Source of the DNA: Pseudomonas gingeri
Lineage (GTDB): Bacteria > Pseudomonadota > Gammaproteobacteria > Pseudomonadales > Pseudomonadaceae
Direction of reading: 5' to 3'
Length of the DNA stretch: 64,000 nt
Assembly (NCBI RefSeq): GCF_013385425.1
Contig: NZ_JACAQA010000003.1
Coordinates: forward strand, 186,001-250,000
Numbering within the stretch: position 1 is the first letter of the stretch; every line of letters begins with the position of its first letter. Shown in pieces: positions 1-8,048 of the stretch. Under the pieces are notes generated by a model. That model searched no databases and had not been told where the DNA came from. It worked only from the letters and a program-made list of their open reading frames with translations. The translations under genes were made by a program, and so were the position numbers.

Positions 1-90
1 CCGACGGCCCGGGTAACAGCGTTCGAGAAGATCGAGGTTTTCCATGGAAGCAACAACCTGAAGTCCGGTGGCAAGGCAGCAATCTTATGA
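1..90 (+). CDS. C-terminal end of an unidentified protein (partial)
   Basis: An open frame runs from the first base to a TGA at 88-90 and encodes about 29 residues ending in GGKAAIL. The start lies outside the window. I do not recognise the family. Codon use is compatible with coding but the stretch is too short to be sure. It precedes a promoter/operator region and the hotdog gene on the same strand. Confidence 0.35.
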   Translation, partial: PTARVTAFEKIEVFHGSNNLKSGGKAAIL

Positions 91-105
91 AACAGAAGCC
101 TGAGC

Positions 106-161
106 TTGACAGATTTTCCATTAACAGAATATTGTTCTTTTACAGAATATTATTCTGTTAA
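106..161 (+). promoter_or_regulatory. Promoter overlapped by inverted-repeat operator
   Basis: A perfect -35 hexamer TTGACA (106-111) is followed after 18 bp by TATTGT (130-135) as a possible -10. The -10 region is buried in repeats: TTAACAGAAT at 121-130 pairs perfectly with ATTCTGTTAA at 152-161, and a second copy of the half-site forms the compact palindrome ACAGAAT-ATT-ATTCTGT at 142-158. This arrangement is typical of a dimeric repressor site (TetR or MarR type) covering the promoter of the downstream hotdog gene. The regulator is not visible in the window. Confidence 0.55.
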
Positions 162-191
162 CCGAACAAGACACCCACCGAGGTACACCCG

Positions 192-632
192 ATGAGCCAG
201 TTCCTGAGTATGTTCACCAGTGCAGGTCCGGAAAAATTCAGTCAGATGGCCTGCCAGATCGCCCCGTACTTCAGCACCATCAACCCGTTGATCAGCGAGC
301 TACGCGCCGGGCATTCGCAGGTGCTGGTGCCGTTTCGTCGGGAAATCACCAATCACCTGGGTACTGTCCACGCCATTGCCCTGTGCAACGCCGCCGAGCT
401 GGCAGCCGGGGTGATGACCGATGTGTCGATTCCCGAGGGTGCGCGCTGGATTCCCAAGGGCATGAGCGTGGAGTACCTGGCCAAGGCCAAGACCGACGTC
501 CGCGCCGTGGCCGATGGCAGTGCGGTCGACTGGTCGACGGCGGGAGACAAGATTGTCGTGGTGGACATTCGTGACGAGGAGGGTGTGCAGGTGTTCACGG
601 CGCGGATCACCATGAACGTCAAGCTGGCGTAA
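192..632 (+). CDS. Hotdog-fold (DUF4442-like thioesterase) protein
   Basis: This 146-residue protein has the length and layout of the small DUF4442/YiiD-type hotdog proteins, which resemble acyl-CoA thioesterases. A central segment, residues about 62-75 (ALCNAAELAAG), corresponds to the long hotdog helix, followed by strands with alternating hydrophobic residues. The initiator ATG follows GAGG. It is preceded by a promoter with inverted repeats, so it is probably a regulated single gene. The substrate cannot be predicted. The family call rests on overall pattern only. Confidence 0.65.
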   Translation: MSQFLSMFTSAGPEKFSQMACQIAPYFSTINPLISELRAGHSQVLVPFRREITNHLGTVHAIALCNAAELAAGVMTDVSIPEGARWIPKGMSVEYLAKAKTDVRAVADGSAVDWSTAGDKIVVVDIRDEEGVQVFTARITMNVKLA

Positions 633-712
633 GCGTTGAACCCGTGGTGCGGCACCCGATGTGCCATTTTGTCGCACCACCGGCCACAGCGACGGTGTTA
701 CATTCTGCGCCC

Positions 713-1123
713 ATGAAACCCATCCCGTCCCTTCGACCGTCCGGCCGCCGCCGCACCGGTGCCTGGCTCAGCTTGCTGGCCATGCTGCTGGTCTTCGCCG
801 GCCCGCTGATCGGGCAGGGGCTGAGCCTGGCCCACGGTGCCGGTCCGGCGATCGAGGATATCTGCGGCGCCGTGCCAGGCCTGAACCCGGTGGCGCAGCA
901 AGACTCCGTCCCGGCGGATCATCACGGGACGATGCTCTGGGAAAAGTGCGGTTATTGCTCGCTGCTGTTCCAACACCCGGCCCTGAGCGACTCCCATGCC
1001 CTGGCACCTCGCCTGGCACTGGTCCCGATCAGCTTTGCCCACAACCACTTCATCCCCGAGCAAGCCTCGGCCCCGGTTTTTCCGGGGGCCCGTTCTCGTG
1101 CACCGCCTCAGGCCAGCGTCTGA
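713..1123 (+). CDS. DUF2946 family protein
   Basis: The 136-residue product starts with a basic stretch (GRRRTGAW) and one hydrophobic segment at about residues 17-40, a signal or anchor sequence, followed by a Cys/His-containing domain with the KCGYC motif and a nearby His. This is the DUF2946 pattern, a family usually found beside copper genes. I chose the ATG at 713 because the longer upstream reading lacks family-like sequence. It is the first gene of a three-gene copper group (DUF2946, Sco, PCuAC) on one strand. Its biochemical role is unknown. Confidence 0.75.
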   Translation: MKPIPSLRPSGRRRTGAWLSLLAMLLVFAGPLIGQGLSLAHGAGPAIEDICGAVPGLNPVAQQDSVPADHHGTMLWEKCGYCSLLFQHPALSDSHALAPRLALVPISFAHNHFIPEQASAPVFPGARSRAPPQASV

Positions 1124-1248
1124 TCCACCGCACCGATCATTGTCGAAACGACCTGCTGCCGATAAACCCGATGCCCTGATGTGCGTCAATGTGCATTTAT
1201 CCGGCAACGCCAGGCCGCGACATCGCTCCATACGAAGGACTACAGAAC

Positions 1249-1854
1249 ATGAATGAATTGCTGACTCGCCGCCAGGTCGTTGCCGGCCTTGGCCTGCTCG
1301 GCCTCGGCGCGCTGACTGGCTGCGACAGCTCCAACGGCTTGTCGTACAAATACGGCAAGGACCTGAGCGACGAGATCCTCGGGCGGACCTTCAAGCTGAA
1401 GGACACCGCGGGCAACGTCAAAACGCTGTCCAGTTACCGCGGCATGATGCCGATGGTGTTTTTTGGCTTCACCCAGTGCCCGGCCGTCTGCCCGACCGCG
1501 CTGGCCAGGGCGGTACAGGCCAAGAAGCTGATGGGTGTGGACGGCGATCGATTGCAGGTGATCTTCATCACCCTGGACCCGGAACGCGATACGCCCAAGG
1601 TCCTCGATGCCTATGTAAAGGCCTTCGACCCGAGCTTTGTCGCGCTCTACGGCACCCTGGAAGAAACCGCGGCCACCGCCAAGGAATTCAAGGTGTTCTA
1701 CGAAAAGATCCCCAGCGGTTCGACCTACACGCTGTCCCATTCGGCGACCAGTTTTGTCTATGACACGCGGGGCGTGCTGCGCCTGGGGCTGTCGCCATCG
1801 CTGTCGGCCAAACAGTGCGCCGAAGACTTGCTCACGGTGATGGAAGTCTGCTGA
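1249..1854 (+). CDS. Sco1/SenC family copper chaperone, lipoprotein
   Basis: This 201-residue protein begins with RR and a hydrophobic stretch ending in the lipobox LTGC (Cys25), so it is probably a lipoprotein on the outer face of the inner membrane. It has the Sco thioredoxin fold with the copper-binding CPAVC motif (Cys77, Cys81) and the distal His164 in LSHSAT. Sco proteins deliver copper to the CuA site of cytochrome c oxidase or reduce its cysteines. The start at 1249 follows GAAGGAC. The PCuAC gene follows 29 bp downstream, and Sco and PCuAC commonly act together in CuA assembly. Confidence 0.9.
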   Translation: MNELLTRRQVVAGLGLLGLGALTGCDSSNGLSYKYGKDLSDEILGRTFKLKDTAGNVKTLSSYRGMMPMVFFGFTQCPAVCPTALARAVQAKKLMGVDGDRLQVIFITLDPERDTPKVLDAYVKAFDPSFVALYGTLEETAATAKEFKVFYEKIPSGSTYTLSHSATSFVYDTRGVLRLGLSPSLSAKQCAEDLLTVMEVC

Positions 1855-1883
1855 TGAATACTCGAATTTATAAGGTTGCGGCC

Positions 1884-2342
1884 ATGAAACCCTTGAACGT
1901 CCTGATGTTGTCCCTGCTCGCGTTGCTGAGTGTCCCGGCCTTTGCACAAACCCGCGTGGATGACGCCTGGGTCCGCGCCACCGTACCCGGTCAGCCTTCG
2001 ACCGGGGCCTTTATGCGGATCACCTCAAGTGACAACGCCAAGCTGCTGGAGGCGAAATCGCCGGTGGCCAAGATCGTGCAGATCCACCAGTCGAAGATGG
2101 ACAATGACGTGATGAGCATGCAGCCGGTGGAGTTCGTGCCGTTGCCGGCGGGCAAGACCGTGGCCATCGAGCCCGAGGGGTATCACGTGATGCTGATCGA
2201 CTTGGTGGGGCAGGTGAAGGGGGGCGACGAAGTGCCGCTGACCCTGGTGGTGGAAAACGCCAAGGGCGTCAAGGAATCCATTGAAGTCAAGGCCCGCGCC
2301 CGCGCACTGAACAGCATGGCCGATCACGGCGACATGCACTGA
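1884..2342 (+). CDS. PCu(A)C family periplasmic copper chaperone
   Basis: The 152-residue product has a clear signal peptide ending in PAFA before residue 22. It matches the copper-binding signature H-X10-M-X21-H-X-M exactly: His68, Met79, His101 and Met103. The C terminus adds a possible metal ligand set, DHGDMH. PCuAC carries Cu(I) in the periplasm and passes it to the CuA centre of cytochrome oxidase, often with Sco. An alternative ATG at 1854 overlaps the sco stop codon (ATGA), which would give coupled translation with ten extra residues. I prefer 1884 because the signal peptide starts there. Confidence 0.9.
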   Translation: MKPLNVLMLSLLALLSVPAFAQTRVDDAWVRATVPGQPSTGAFMRITSSDNAKLLEAKSPVAKIVQIHQSKMDNDVMSMQPVEFVPLPAGKTVAIEPEGYHVMLIDLVGQVKGGDEVPLTLVVENAKGVKESIEVKARARALNSMADHGDMH

Positions 2343-2357
2343 AGGTAGACGCCGTAT

Positions 2358-3440
2358 TCAAGGCAAGACCCCGAGCAGTCGCCAGATCCGCTGGATATCG
2401 GGGTCGGCCTTGATCAACTCGCCAAGCAGCTCCGGCAGCTCCATATTCCCCCAATCCACCGCACGGTTGATCAGGTAGGGCACCGGGCTGTGGGGCTCGA
2501 CCCGTTTCAGATAGTCGGAAATAACCTTCAACTGCCGGTAGGCGGCCTGGCGTGACTCGGGTGCCGAAAGCGGCAGGGGGGCCGTTGTCGCGGCGGGCTC
2601 CTCGATCGTCGGTTCAGGGGGCAGGCTGACTTGCACAGGCAGCGGTTCCGGATGCATGGCGATAAACTCCCGCAAAGCTTGAACGTGTAGATCGAGGATG
2701 TTTTGCAATGCGGCAAAGCTTGGTGCATCTCCACCCAGTTGGCTGTCGCCCCAGCGGTTCAGTCGCTCAACATTCTGCAAACAGGTATTGAACAGCTGTA
2801 ACCGTGCGTCGAGCTGATCGAGCGGAATTCGCAGCACAGCCTCGCGCCAGTCACGCAGCAGGTCCTGGGACTCCTGCGCCAGGGCCTTGGCCTTGCGCTC
2901 CTCGCTTTTGTTCAGCAGCTGTTTCTGCGCGCGCATCCACTGTTCCAGCGTGAGGGTTTCGAACCCGCGCGCCGCGCCGCCCAGCAAGGGCAGGCGAATA
3001 TTCAGCAACAGGCTGTACTGGCGCACCAGCAAGCCCAGTGGCGAGGCCAGCCAGCTGGCGTCGTCGCCCCGGGGGTAGAGGGTCTGCCCATAACGCTCGC
3101 AAAGCCCGACCACCAGTTCCAGTGCCACACAGACACCGGGCAACTGATAACGCTGCAACCAGGCCTCTCCCAGCCAGGTCGCCACCAGCAGGTCCTTGCT
3201 CTGCTTGCTTAACAGCTCGCTGGCCAGGTTCTCCACCGTCGACCAGTCCGCGCGCTTGAGGTCGGTCTGCCAGACCCCGGTGGGCAGGCTGGCATCGTCT
3301 TCGCGACGGGCCTCGCGCAATACGTCGATTTCGGGCGCCGAGCGCAAGCTGATACCCGCTGGGTCAGCGCCGGGCAGGGGATCGATCAAGCCCGGCAAAC
3401 GCAGGCGCAGTTGATCGAGGGAGGGTGTGTCGATCGTCAT
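2358..3440 (-). CDS. tssA: Type VI secretion protein TssA
   Basis: This 360-residue protein has the N-terminal ImpA domain of TssA (residues about 10-130), with the family's early GADPAG segment and RDD-type acidic region. The C terminus carries the EPHSPVPYLINRA-W pattern typical of short TssA proteins. TssA caps the sheath and baseplate and coordinates tail polymerisation. Its start overlaps the end of tssM by 4 bp (ATGA), so it is the last gene of the left arm tssJ-K-L-M-A. Confidence 0.93.
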   Translation of the reverse strand: MTIDTPSLDQLRLRLPGLIDPLPGADPAGISLRSAPEIDVLREARREDDASLPTGVWQTDLKRADWSTVENLASELLSKQSKDLLVATWLGEAWLQRYQLPGVCVALELVVGLCERYGQTLYPRGDDASWLASPLGLLVRQYSLLLNIRLPLLGGAARGFETLTLEQWMRAQKQLLNKSEERKAKALAQESQDLLRDWREAVLRIPLDQLDARLQLFNTCLQNVERLNRWGDSQLGGDAPSFAALQNILDLHVQALREFIAMHPEPLPVQVSLPPEPTIEEPAATTAPLPLSAPESRQAAYRQLKVISDYLKRVEPHSPVPYLINRAVDWGNMELPELLGELIKADPDIQRIWRLLGVLP

Positions 3441-6400
3441 TGTTGGCTCTCGGTACTGGCCACGGGCAACGGGAAGACCGACCCATAGGGCGAGGCCGGC
3501 ACGCGTGTCGGCAAGGTGCTCAGGGTCAGCGGCTGCTTGCCGCCAACGGCCTTGAGCGACAGGCGCAGGAACATCAGGGCGTTGGCATTGCCCGGCTGCG
3601 GCGAGCGCAACGGCAGTTGCAGGGCCAGCGGCCGGTCACCCTCATCCTGGGTTGCGAAGTGATTGCCGGCCTGGTTGGCGTGGATAAACCGCAGCAAGGC
3701 CCAGGTGCCGTCATATGACCAACTGGCTTGCAAGTCGGCCACGGCCAGCGCCGGTTGTTTCGGATCGTCCAGCGGCCGTTGGCTGCTGCCCTTGGCCCAA
3801 CGCAGGGCCAGGCGGACCGGTTCGCCGACGGTCCAATTGGCGTGGCTGAGGTTTTCCGCCGGATAGCCGACTTCCCGTGGACCGGTGGCCAGGTTCCAGT
3901 CAATCACCTGGTCGGCGCCGCGCTCTTCCTCGCGGTCGGTACGCCAGCGGACTTCCAGGTCCAGGCCGCGCACGCCGTCCTTGTCACGCAGCAACAACGG
4001 ACCGAGCCAGGCCCGGGCGTTTTGCAGGTTGAACAGGAACTCGGCGGCCGCGGACGATTGTGGCGAGCGGTTGTTCTCCAGGCCGCTGAAGGCGCTGGGC
4101 AGGTTTTTGTCGATCAGGTCGAGGAACTCACGGACCCGGTCGGGGTTGGCATCGACCGGCGTGTCGTCACCGCTGAAGGGAAAACGCCCGGCCAGGTAGG
4201 TACTGAAGTAATCGCCCAGGCGCTTCCAGGCCACTGCGGCCGTGTAATTCTGCAAACTGTCGCAGCGTTGCCGCGCCCGGTCATGGGCGCTGCGGGCGAG
4301 CAGGGCAATATTGCCTTGTCCCATCGGCAGGATGGAATCGGCGAGGATCTTGGCGCAGTTACCCAGGTCCATGTCATTGAAGTCACGCAGGACCATCTGC
4401 TGGTACTGCAGCGGTGAACTCGCCGGGTTCTGGTCGCCGTACTTCTTGAGCTCGGCACTCATGTCGACAAAGCTGTCGAGGGTCCCATCATCGCTGGCCG
4501 AGAGTCGATCACGCTGCTGGTCGAGCCACTCGATGGCCGGGCGCGCGGTGCTCAGCGAGTCGCCGATCAGCGTGAATTGTCGGCTCAAGGCCAGTTTCAG
4601 CGCCGGTGGATCACTTTCCCGGAAGCTGCGCAGCGACAGGTTGCGGGTACCGTCCCATTGACTGAAGTCGATGGGTTGGCGGAACAGTGGCAGGGCCGCG
4701 ATCTCGTTCGAGGCACGGCGCATATCGTTCAGCGCACGGGTATTCAACTCTTGCCGCAATAGCTCGATCTGGCGGGAGTCGCCGATATCGCTGAACACTT
4801 GCAGCACTTGCAGGGCCTTGTCGGCGGGCAGGTTGAAGGTCGTGCCGCTGTCGATGCTCGGGGGCTTGCTGGCGCTCAGGCTGGAGACGTTGTTCAGGCT
4901 TTGCCACATGGCGGTGGCGGTCGCCGAACGGGCGGCGCTGATCATGGACTTGCGGTAGGGCGCCGGCAGCTCCGCCACATTCTGTTGCAACCAGAGTTGG
5001 TAGCTGTCGTGATAGTGCAGCGCCGCATCCAACTTGCCGCTGTCCAGCTCGCGCAGCCCCTGGCCACTCAGCGGTGGGGCATCGTCCTGGTTCAGGGCCA
5101 TCTGGCTGAAGTCCTGGTGCAACAGCGCCGCAACCACCTGCCCGAGCTTGTCGACGTTGGCTTGCAACTCCAGGGTACCGCTGCTCTGTTGCCGCAAAAT
5201 GCCCTGTTCCTCGTCGCCCTGTTCCAGCCAGCGATCGTGGAAGGTCCGTTTCGAGGTGTCGGCATAACGCTCGACCTGGTCGACGGCGACGCTGCCGATC
5301 AATGCACTTTGCCGGGCCTTTTCGAGCCCTTCCTGATAACCGGGCGCCAACTGTGCGCCGTTGCCCTGGCTCCACGCCGCATTGGTCAGGGTCAGTAACT
5401 GGCGCAGTTGGGATATGGAGGCATCCAGTTCTTCAAGCTCGGCGAGACTGTTGCGCTGTCCCCCCTGCAAGGCCCGCAATTGGCTGTTCAGGGCGCCGGC
5501 CGTGGCACTGAAGTCGGAACTGGCGAACAGGCTGTCAAGCCATAGGCGCATGGCATTGACGTAGCGCGCAGCTATCTGCGGCTTGAGCGGGTCCAGTTGC
5601 ACCGGGCTGGCCAGCGGGATTTCTGGCGTGGCCAACAGGCTGTTGTAGTCATCGCCCAGCGGCAGGCCCTTGGTCTGGAAATTGAATCCGAACAACTCGT
5701 TGGCCAGGGCGATGGCGTCGTCCAGCGGGCGTTGGTCGCCTTGCAGGCTCTGGGCGAAACGTTTGTTGTGGTGTTCCACCGCCAGGGCCTGGTCGAGCAC
5801 CTGCATGGCTTGTCGGTAGGCCTCTTCATTGCTGCTGCTACCGGCCCTGGGACGCGGCGCCACGCGAGGCGCAATCAGGGTAGTGATTTCGTCCTGCAGC
5901 TTGCCCTTGAGCGGCGTGAACAATTGCACCCGGGCCCGGGCGCGCAGCTCCTGCGCCAGTTGCTGGTCCAGTGAGGAGAACCACGAACCGGGCAGGAGCG
6001 AGGTGCGCATATGCCAACGCGGCGCGGCCTGGAGCAGGCGCCAGAAACTGGCGATGCGTTCGCGCGCGGCGTCGTCGTCAACGGTCACCGGGTTATGCGC
6101 CTGGTCCTCGTGCAGCAGGCTGCTCAACTGCGTCGCGGCATCGCTACGACCATGCCAGGCCCAGAGCATGCCGATCACCCAGACCAGCCCGATCACGCCC
6201 ACGGCCAGCGCCACCAGGCGCTGCCAGCGTTGGCGTAATTGCAGGATGCGCGTGATCGGCTGTGCCAGCCCTTGTTCGGCAATGATTCGTTGCCGCCACA
6301 GGCGCGCGGTGAACAGTGGCGGCGCCGGGATCGGCGCCGGGCCTTCGGCAAAGGGGTCGGCATCGGCCGCCGGTGCGGCGGGACTGGCCTGGGCACTGAA

Positions 6401-7258
6401 ATAGATGCCGCGCAAACGCGGGGCTTCGCCCATGGCGTTGCCCTGGAATATCGGGTCGCACAAGGAGCGCAGGGGATCATGCAAGGCTTGTAATTGTTTG
6501 GGCAGCAAGTACAGCTCGGCATCCACCTGACCACGCAACGTGCCGATTTCCACCAGCAGGTCGGCCAGGGTCTGTTCGACCAGGCCCAGGCCCTGGCTGA
6601 TCCAGTCCGGGTGCCAAGGGGTTTGCGCCGTATAGGGCGATGTCCAGCCGAACGGTGCGTCTTTCGCCGCCGTTGGCAGCACTTCCAGCAGTTTGCTGGT
6701 ACCGGGCAGGCTCTCGAAACCACTCAGGAGCATATACACCGGCAGGCTCAGGCCGAGGCGCTGTTGCAGATCGATAAACTTGCGCCGCACCGCCAGGCCG
6801 GCGGCGGCGGTATCCTGATCGGGCGCCAGTTGCTCCAGGTCGCAGAGCCAGATAATGCCGTCGGCCGGTCGATTCGCCCGGGCTTGCAGTAGCAGTTCCA
6901 GCAGTTGACGCCAGAGCTTGAGCTGCACGCTGGCGCGCTCGCCATGGCTGAACAGCGGCGCGGGCACCACCAGCACCGCGCCGTCGGGGCCGTACCACCA
7001 ACGTCCGAACCAGGCCGGTTGCGCCGTGCTGGTCAGTCCCCAGCCGGCCAGTAGCGCCTCGATCCGCGGCGCATCGCCGAGCATCAGCACCCACGGCGTC
7101 TCATAACGATCGTGCACGCCCAGCGCTTGTTCCCACTCGCTCACCGCAGCGTAGAAGCTGCGATTGGCGCCGTTCAGTCGCGCGGAATACTTCCACAACA
7201 GTGCCGCGACCACCACCAGCAGGAGCAGGGCCGCGAGTATTTCACCCAGGTAAGCCAT
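3437..7258 (-). CDS. tssM: Type VI secretion membrane-complex protein TssM (IcmF)
   Basis: The 1273-residue protein has a membrane segment at about residues 5-24, a cytoplasmic domain, another membrane segment near residues 350-370 (VALAVGVIGLVWVIG), then the large periplasmic region. TssM spans the inner membrane and forms the trans-envelope complex with TssL and TssJ. It is unusual in the nucleotide-binding region: where many TssM proteins have GxxxxGKT, this one reads MLGDAPRIEALLAG, and where they have a DTAG-type motif it reads VVPAP. ATP binding is therefore unlikely here. It overlaps tssL by one base and tssA by four. Confidence 0.95.
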   Translation of the reverse strand: MAYLGEILAALLLLVVVAALLWKYSARLNGANRSFYAAVSEWEQALGVHDRYETPWVLMLGDAPRIEALLAGWGLTSTAQPAWFGRWWYGPDGAVLVVPAPLFSHGERASVQLKLWRQLLELLLQARANRPADGIIWLCDLEQLAPDQDTAAAGLAVRRKFIDLQQRLGLSLPVYMLLSGFESLPGTSKLLEVLPTAAKDAPFGWTSPYTAQTPWHPDWISQGLGLVEQTLADLLVEIGTLRGQVDAELYLLPKQLQALHDPLRSLCDPIFQGNAMGEAPRLRGIYFSAQASPAAPAADADPFAEGPAPIPAPPLFTARLWRQRIIAEQGLAQPITRILQLRQRWQRLVALAVGVIGLVWVIGMLWAWHGRSDAATQLSSLLHEDQAHNPVTVDDDAARERIASFWRLLQAAPRWHMRTSLLPGSWFSSLDQQLAQELRARARVQLFTPLKGKLQDEITTLIAPRVAPRPRAGSSSNEEAYRQAMQVLDQALAVEHHNKRFAQSLQGDQRPLDDAIALANELFGFNFQTKGLPLGDDYNSLLATPEIPLASPVQLDPLKPQIAARYVNAMRLWLDSLFASSDFSATAGALNSQLRALQGGQRNSLAELEELDASISQLRQLLTLTNAAWSQGNGAQLAPGYQEGLEKARQSALIGSVAVDQVERYADTSKRTFHDRWLEQGDEEQGILRQQSSGTLELQANVDKLGQVVAALLHQDFSQMALNQDDAPPLSGQGLRELDSGKLDAALHYHDSYQLWLQQNVAELPAPYRKSMISAARSATATAMWQSLNNVSSLSASKPPSIDSGTTFNLPADKALQVLQVFSDIGDSRQIELLRQELNTRALNDMRRASNEIAALPLFRQPIDFSQWDGTRNLSLRSFRESDPPALKLALSRQFTLIGDSLSTARPAIEWLDQQRDRLSASDDGTLDSFVDMSAELKKYGDQNPASSPLQYQQMVLRDFNDMDLGNCAKILADSILPMGQGNIALLARSAHDRARQRCDSLQNYTAAVAWKRLGDYFSTYLAGRFPFSGDDTPVDANPDRVREFLDLIDKNLPSAFSGLENNRSPQSSAAAEFLFNLQNARAWLGPLLLRDKDGVRGLDLEVRWRTDREEERGADQVIDWNLATGPREVGYPAENLSHANWTVGEPVRLALRWAKGSSQRPLDDPKQPALAVADLQASWSYDGTWALLRFIHANQAGNHFATQDEGDRPLALQLPLRSPQPGNANALMFLRLSLKAVGGKQPLTLSTLPTRVPASPYGSVFPLPVASTESQQ

Positions 7259-8025
7259 CAGCGCTTGAGCTCCGTGACCAGTGTTTGCCGATCCTGATCA
7301 AGAGCAGGCTGCACCCGGTATTGAATGTTCAACCAGAAGCCCTGGCTGATGGCGAGCAACAGCAAGAATCCCAACCCCAAGGCCAGGCCCAGCCGGTAAC
7401 CGTCGGGCAGGCTGCGGCGTACCGGCAGTTGTTGCGGCGCGATGGCGCTCGGGCGTTGCAGTTGTTGGGCGATGTCGTTGGGTGTGGCGCTGCGCTGGCG
7501 GATAAAGGTGAACAGGCTGCGCCGCCATTTTTCGTGCAAGGCCGGGCCACTGCCGTTGCGCAGCCGGCCCTGGAAACCGAGGATCAGGCAGTACAGGTAG
7601 ACGCTGCCCAGGTCGCGCAGGGCCGGGTCGCGGGTTTCCAGGAGTTTCTTGATGGCGACCGGAATCCGGTCGCCCGCCGAACGCGTACCGAACATGCGGG
7701 TTTCCATCGGCAGATCCTGCCAGATCGATTGCCCCGGCCAGTCTTCGAACAACAGGTGTTCGTCCACCAGCCCGACGAAAGCGAAGAGCGTTGCCTTGGC
7801 TTGCTGGCCCTGGGCATCGCCGACGGCGGCGAAGGTGCTGCGCCATAGCCGCCGGGCAATCTGACTGACCTGCTCGGCCACTTGCACGACCTGGACCTTG
7901 GCTTCGGTGGTATGTGGCAGGGCCTGCCAGAATACCAGCCATTCATTCCAGGCCCGGTTGAAGGCGCTGCTCAGGGGCGCCGCCTCGAAGGTGTCGAACG
8001 TCGGCAGTGCGTCATTATCCAACAT
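7258..8025 (-). CDS. tssL: Type VI secretion membrane-complex protein TssL (DotU), short form
   Basis: The 255-residue protein is a DotU/TssL cytoplasmic domain followed by one C-terminal membrane helix at about residues 206-230 (LGLALGLGFLLLLAI). Family motifs include FAFVGLVDEHLL and the YLYCLILGFQGR segment. There is no C-terminal OmpA-like peptidoglycan-binding domain, so wall anchoring must come from elsewhere or be absent. TssL binds TssM and TssK. The stop shares one base with the tssM start. Confidence 0.94.
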   Translation of the reverse strand: MLDNDALPTFDTFEAAPLSSAFNRAWNEWLVFWQALPHTTEAKVQVVQVAEQVSQIARRLWRSTFAAVGDAQGQQAKATLFAFVGLVDEHLLFEDWPGQSIWQDLPMETRMFGTRSAGDRIPVAIKKLLETRDPALRDLGSVYLYCLILGFQGRLRNGSGPALHEKWRRSLFTFIRQRSATPNDIAQQLQRPSAIAPQQLPVRRSLPDGYRLGLALGLGFLLLLAISQGFWLNIQYRVQPALDQDRQTLVTELKR

Positions 8026-8048
8026 CGCTCATCAATCCCTGATCCGGT

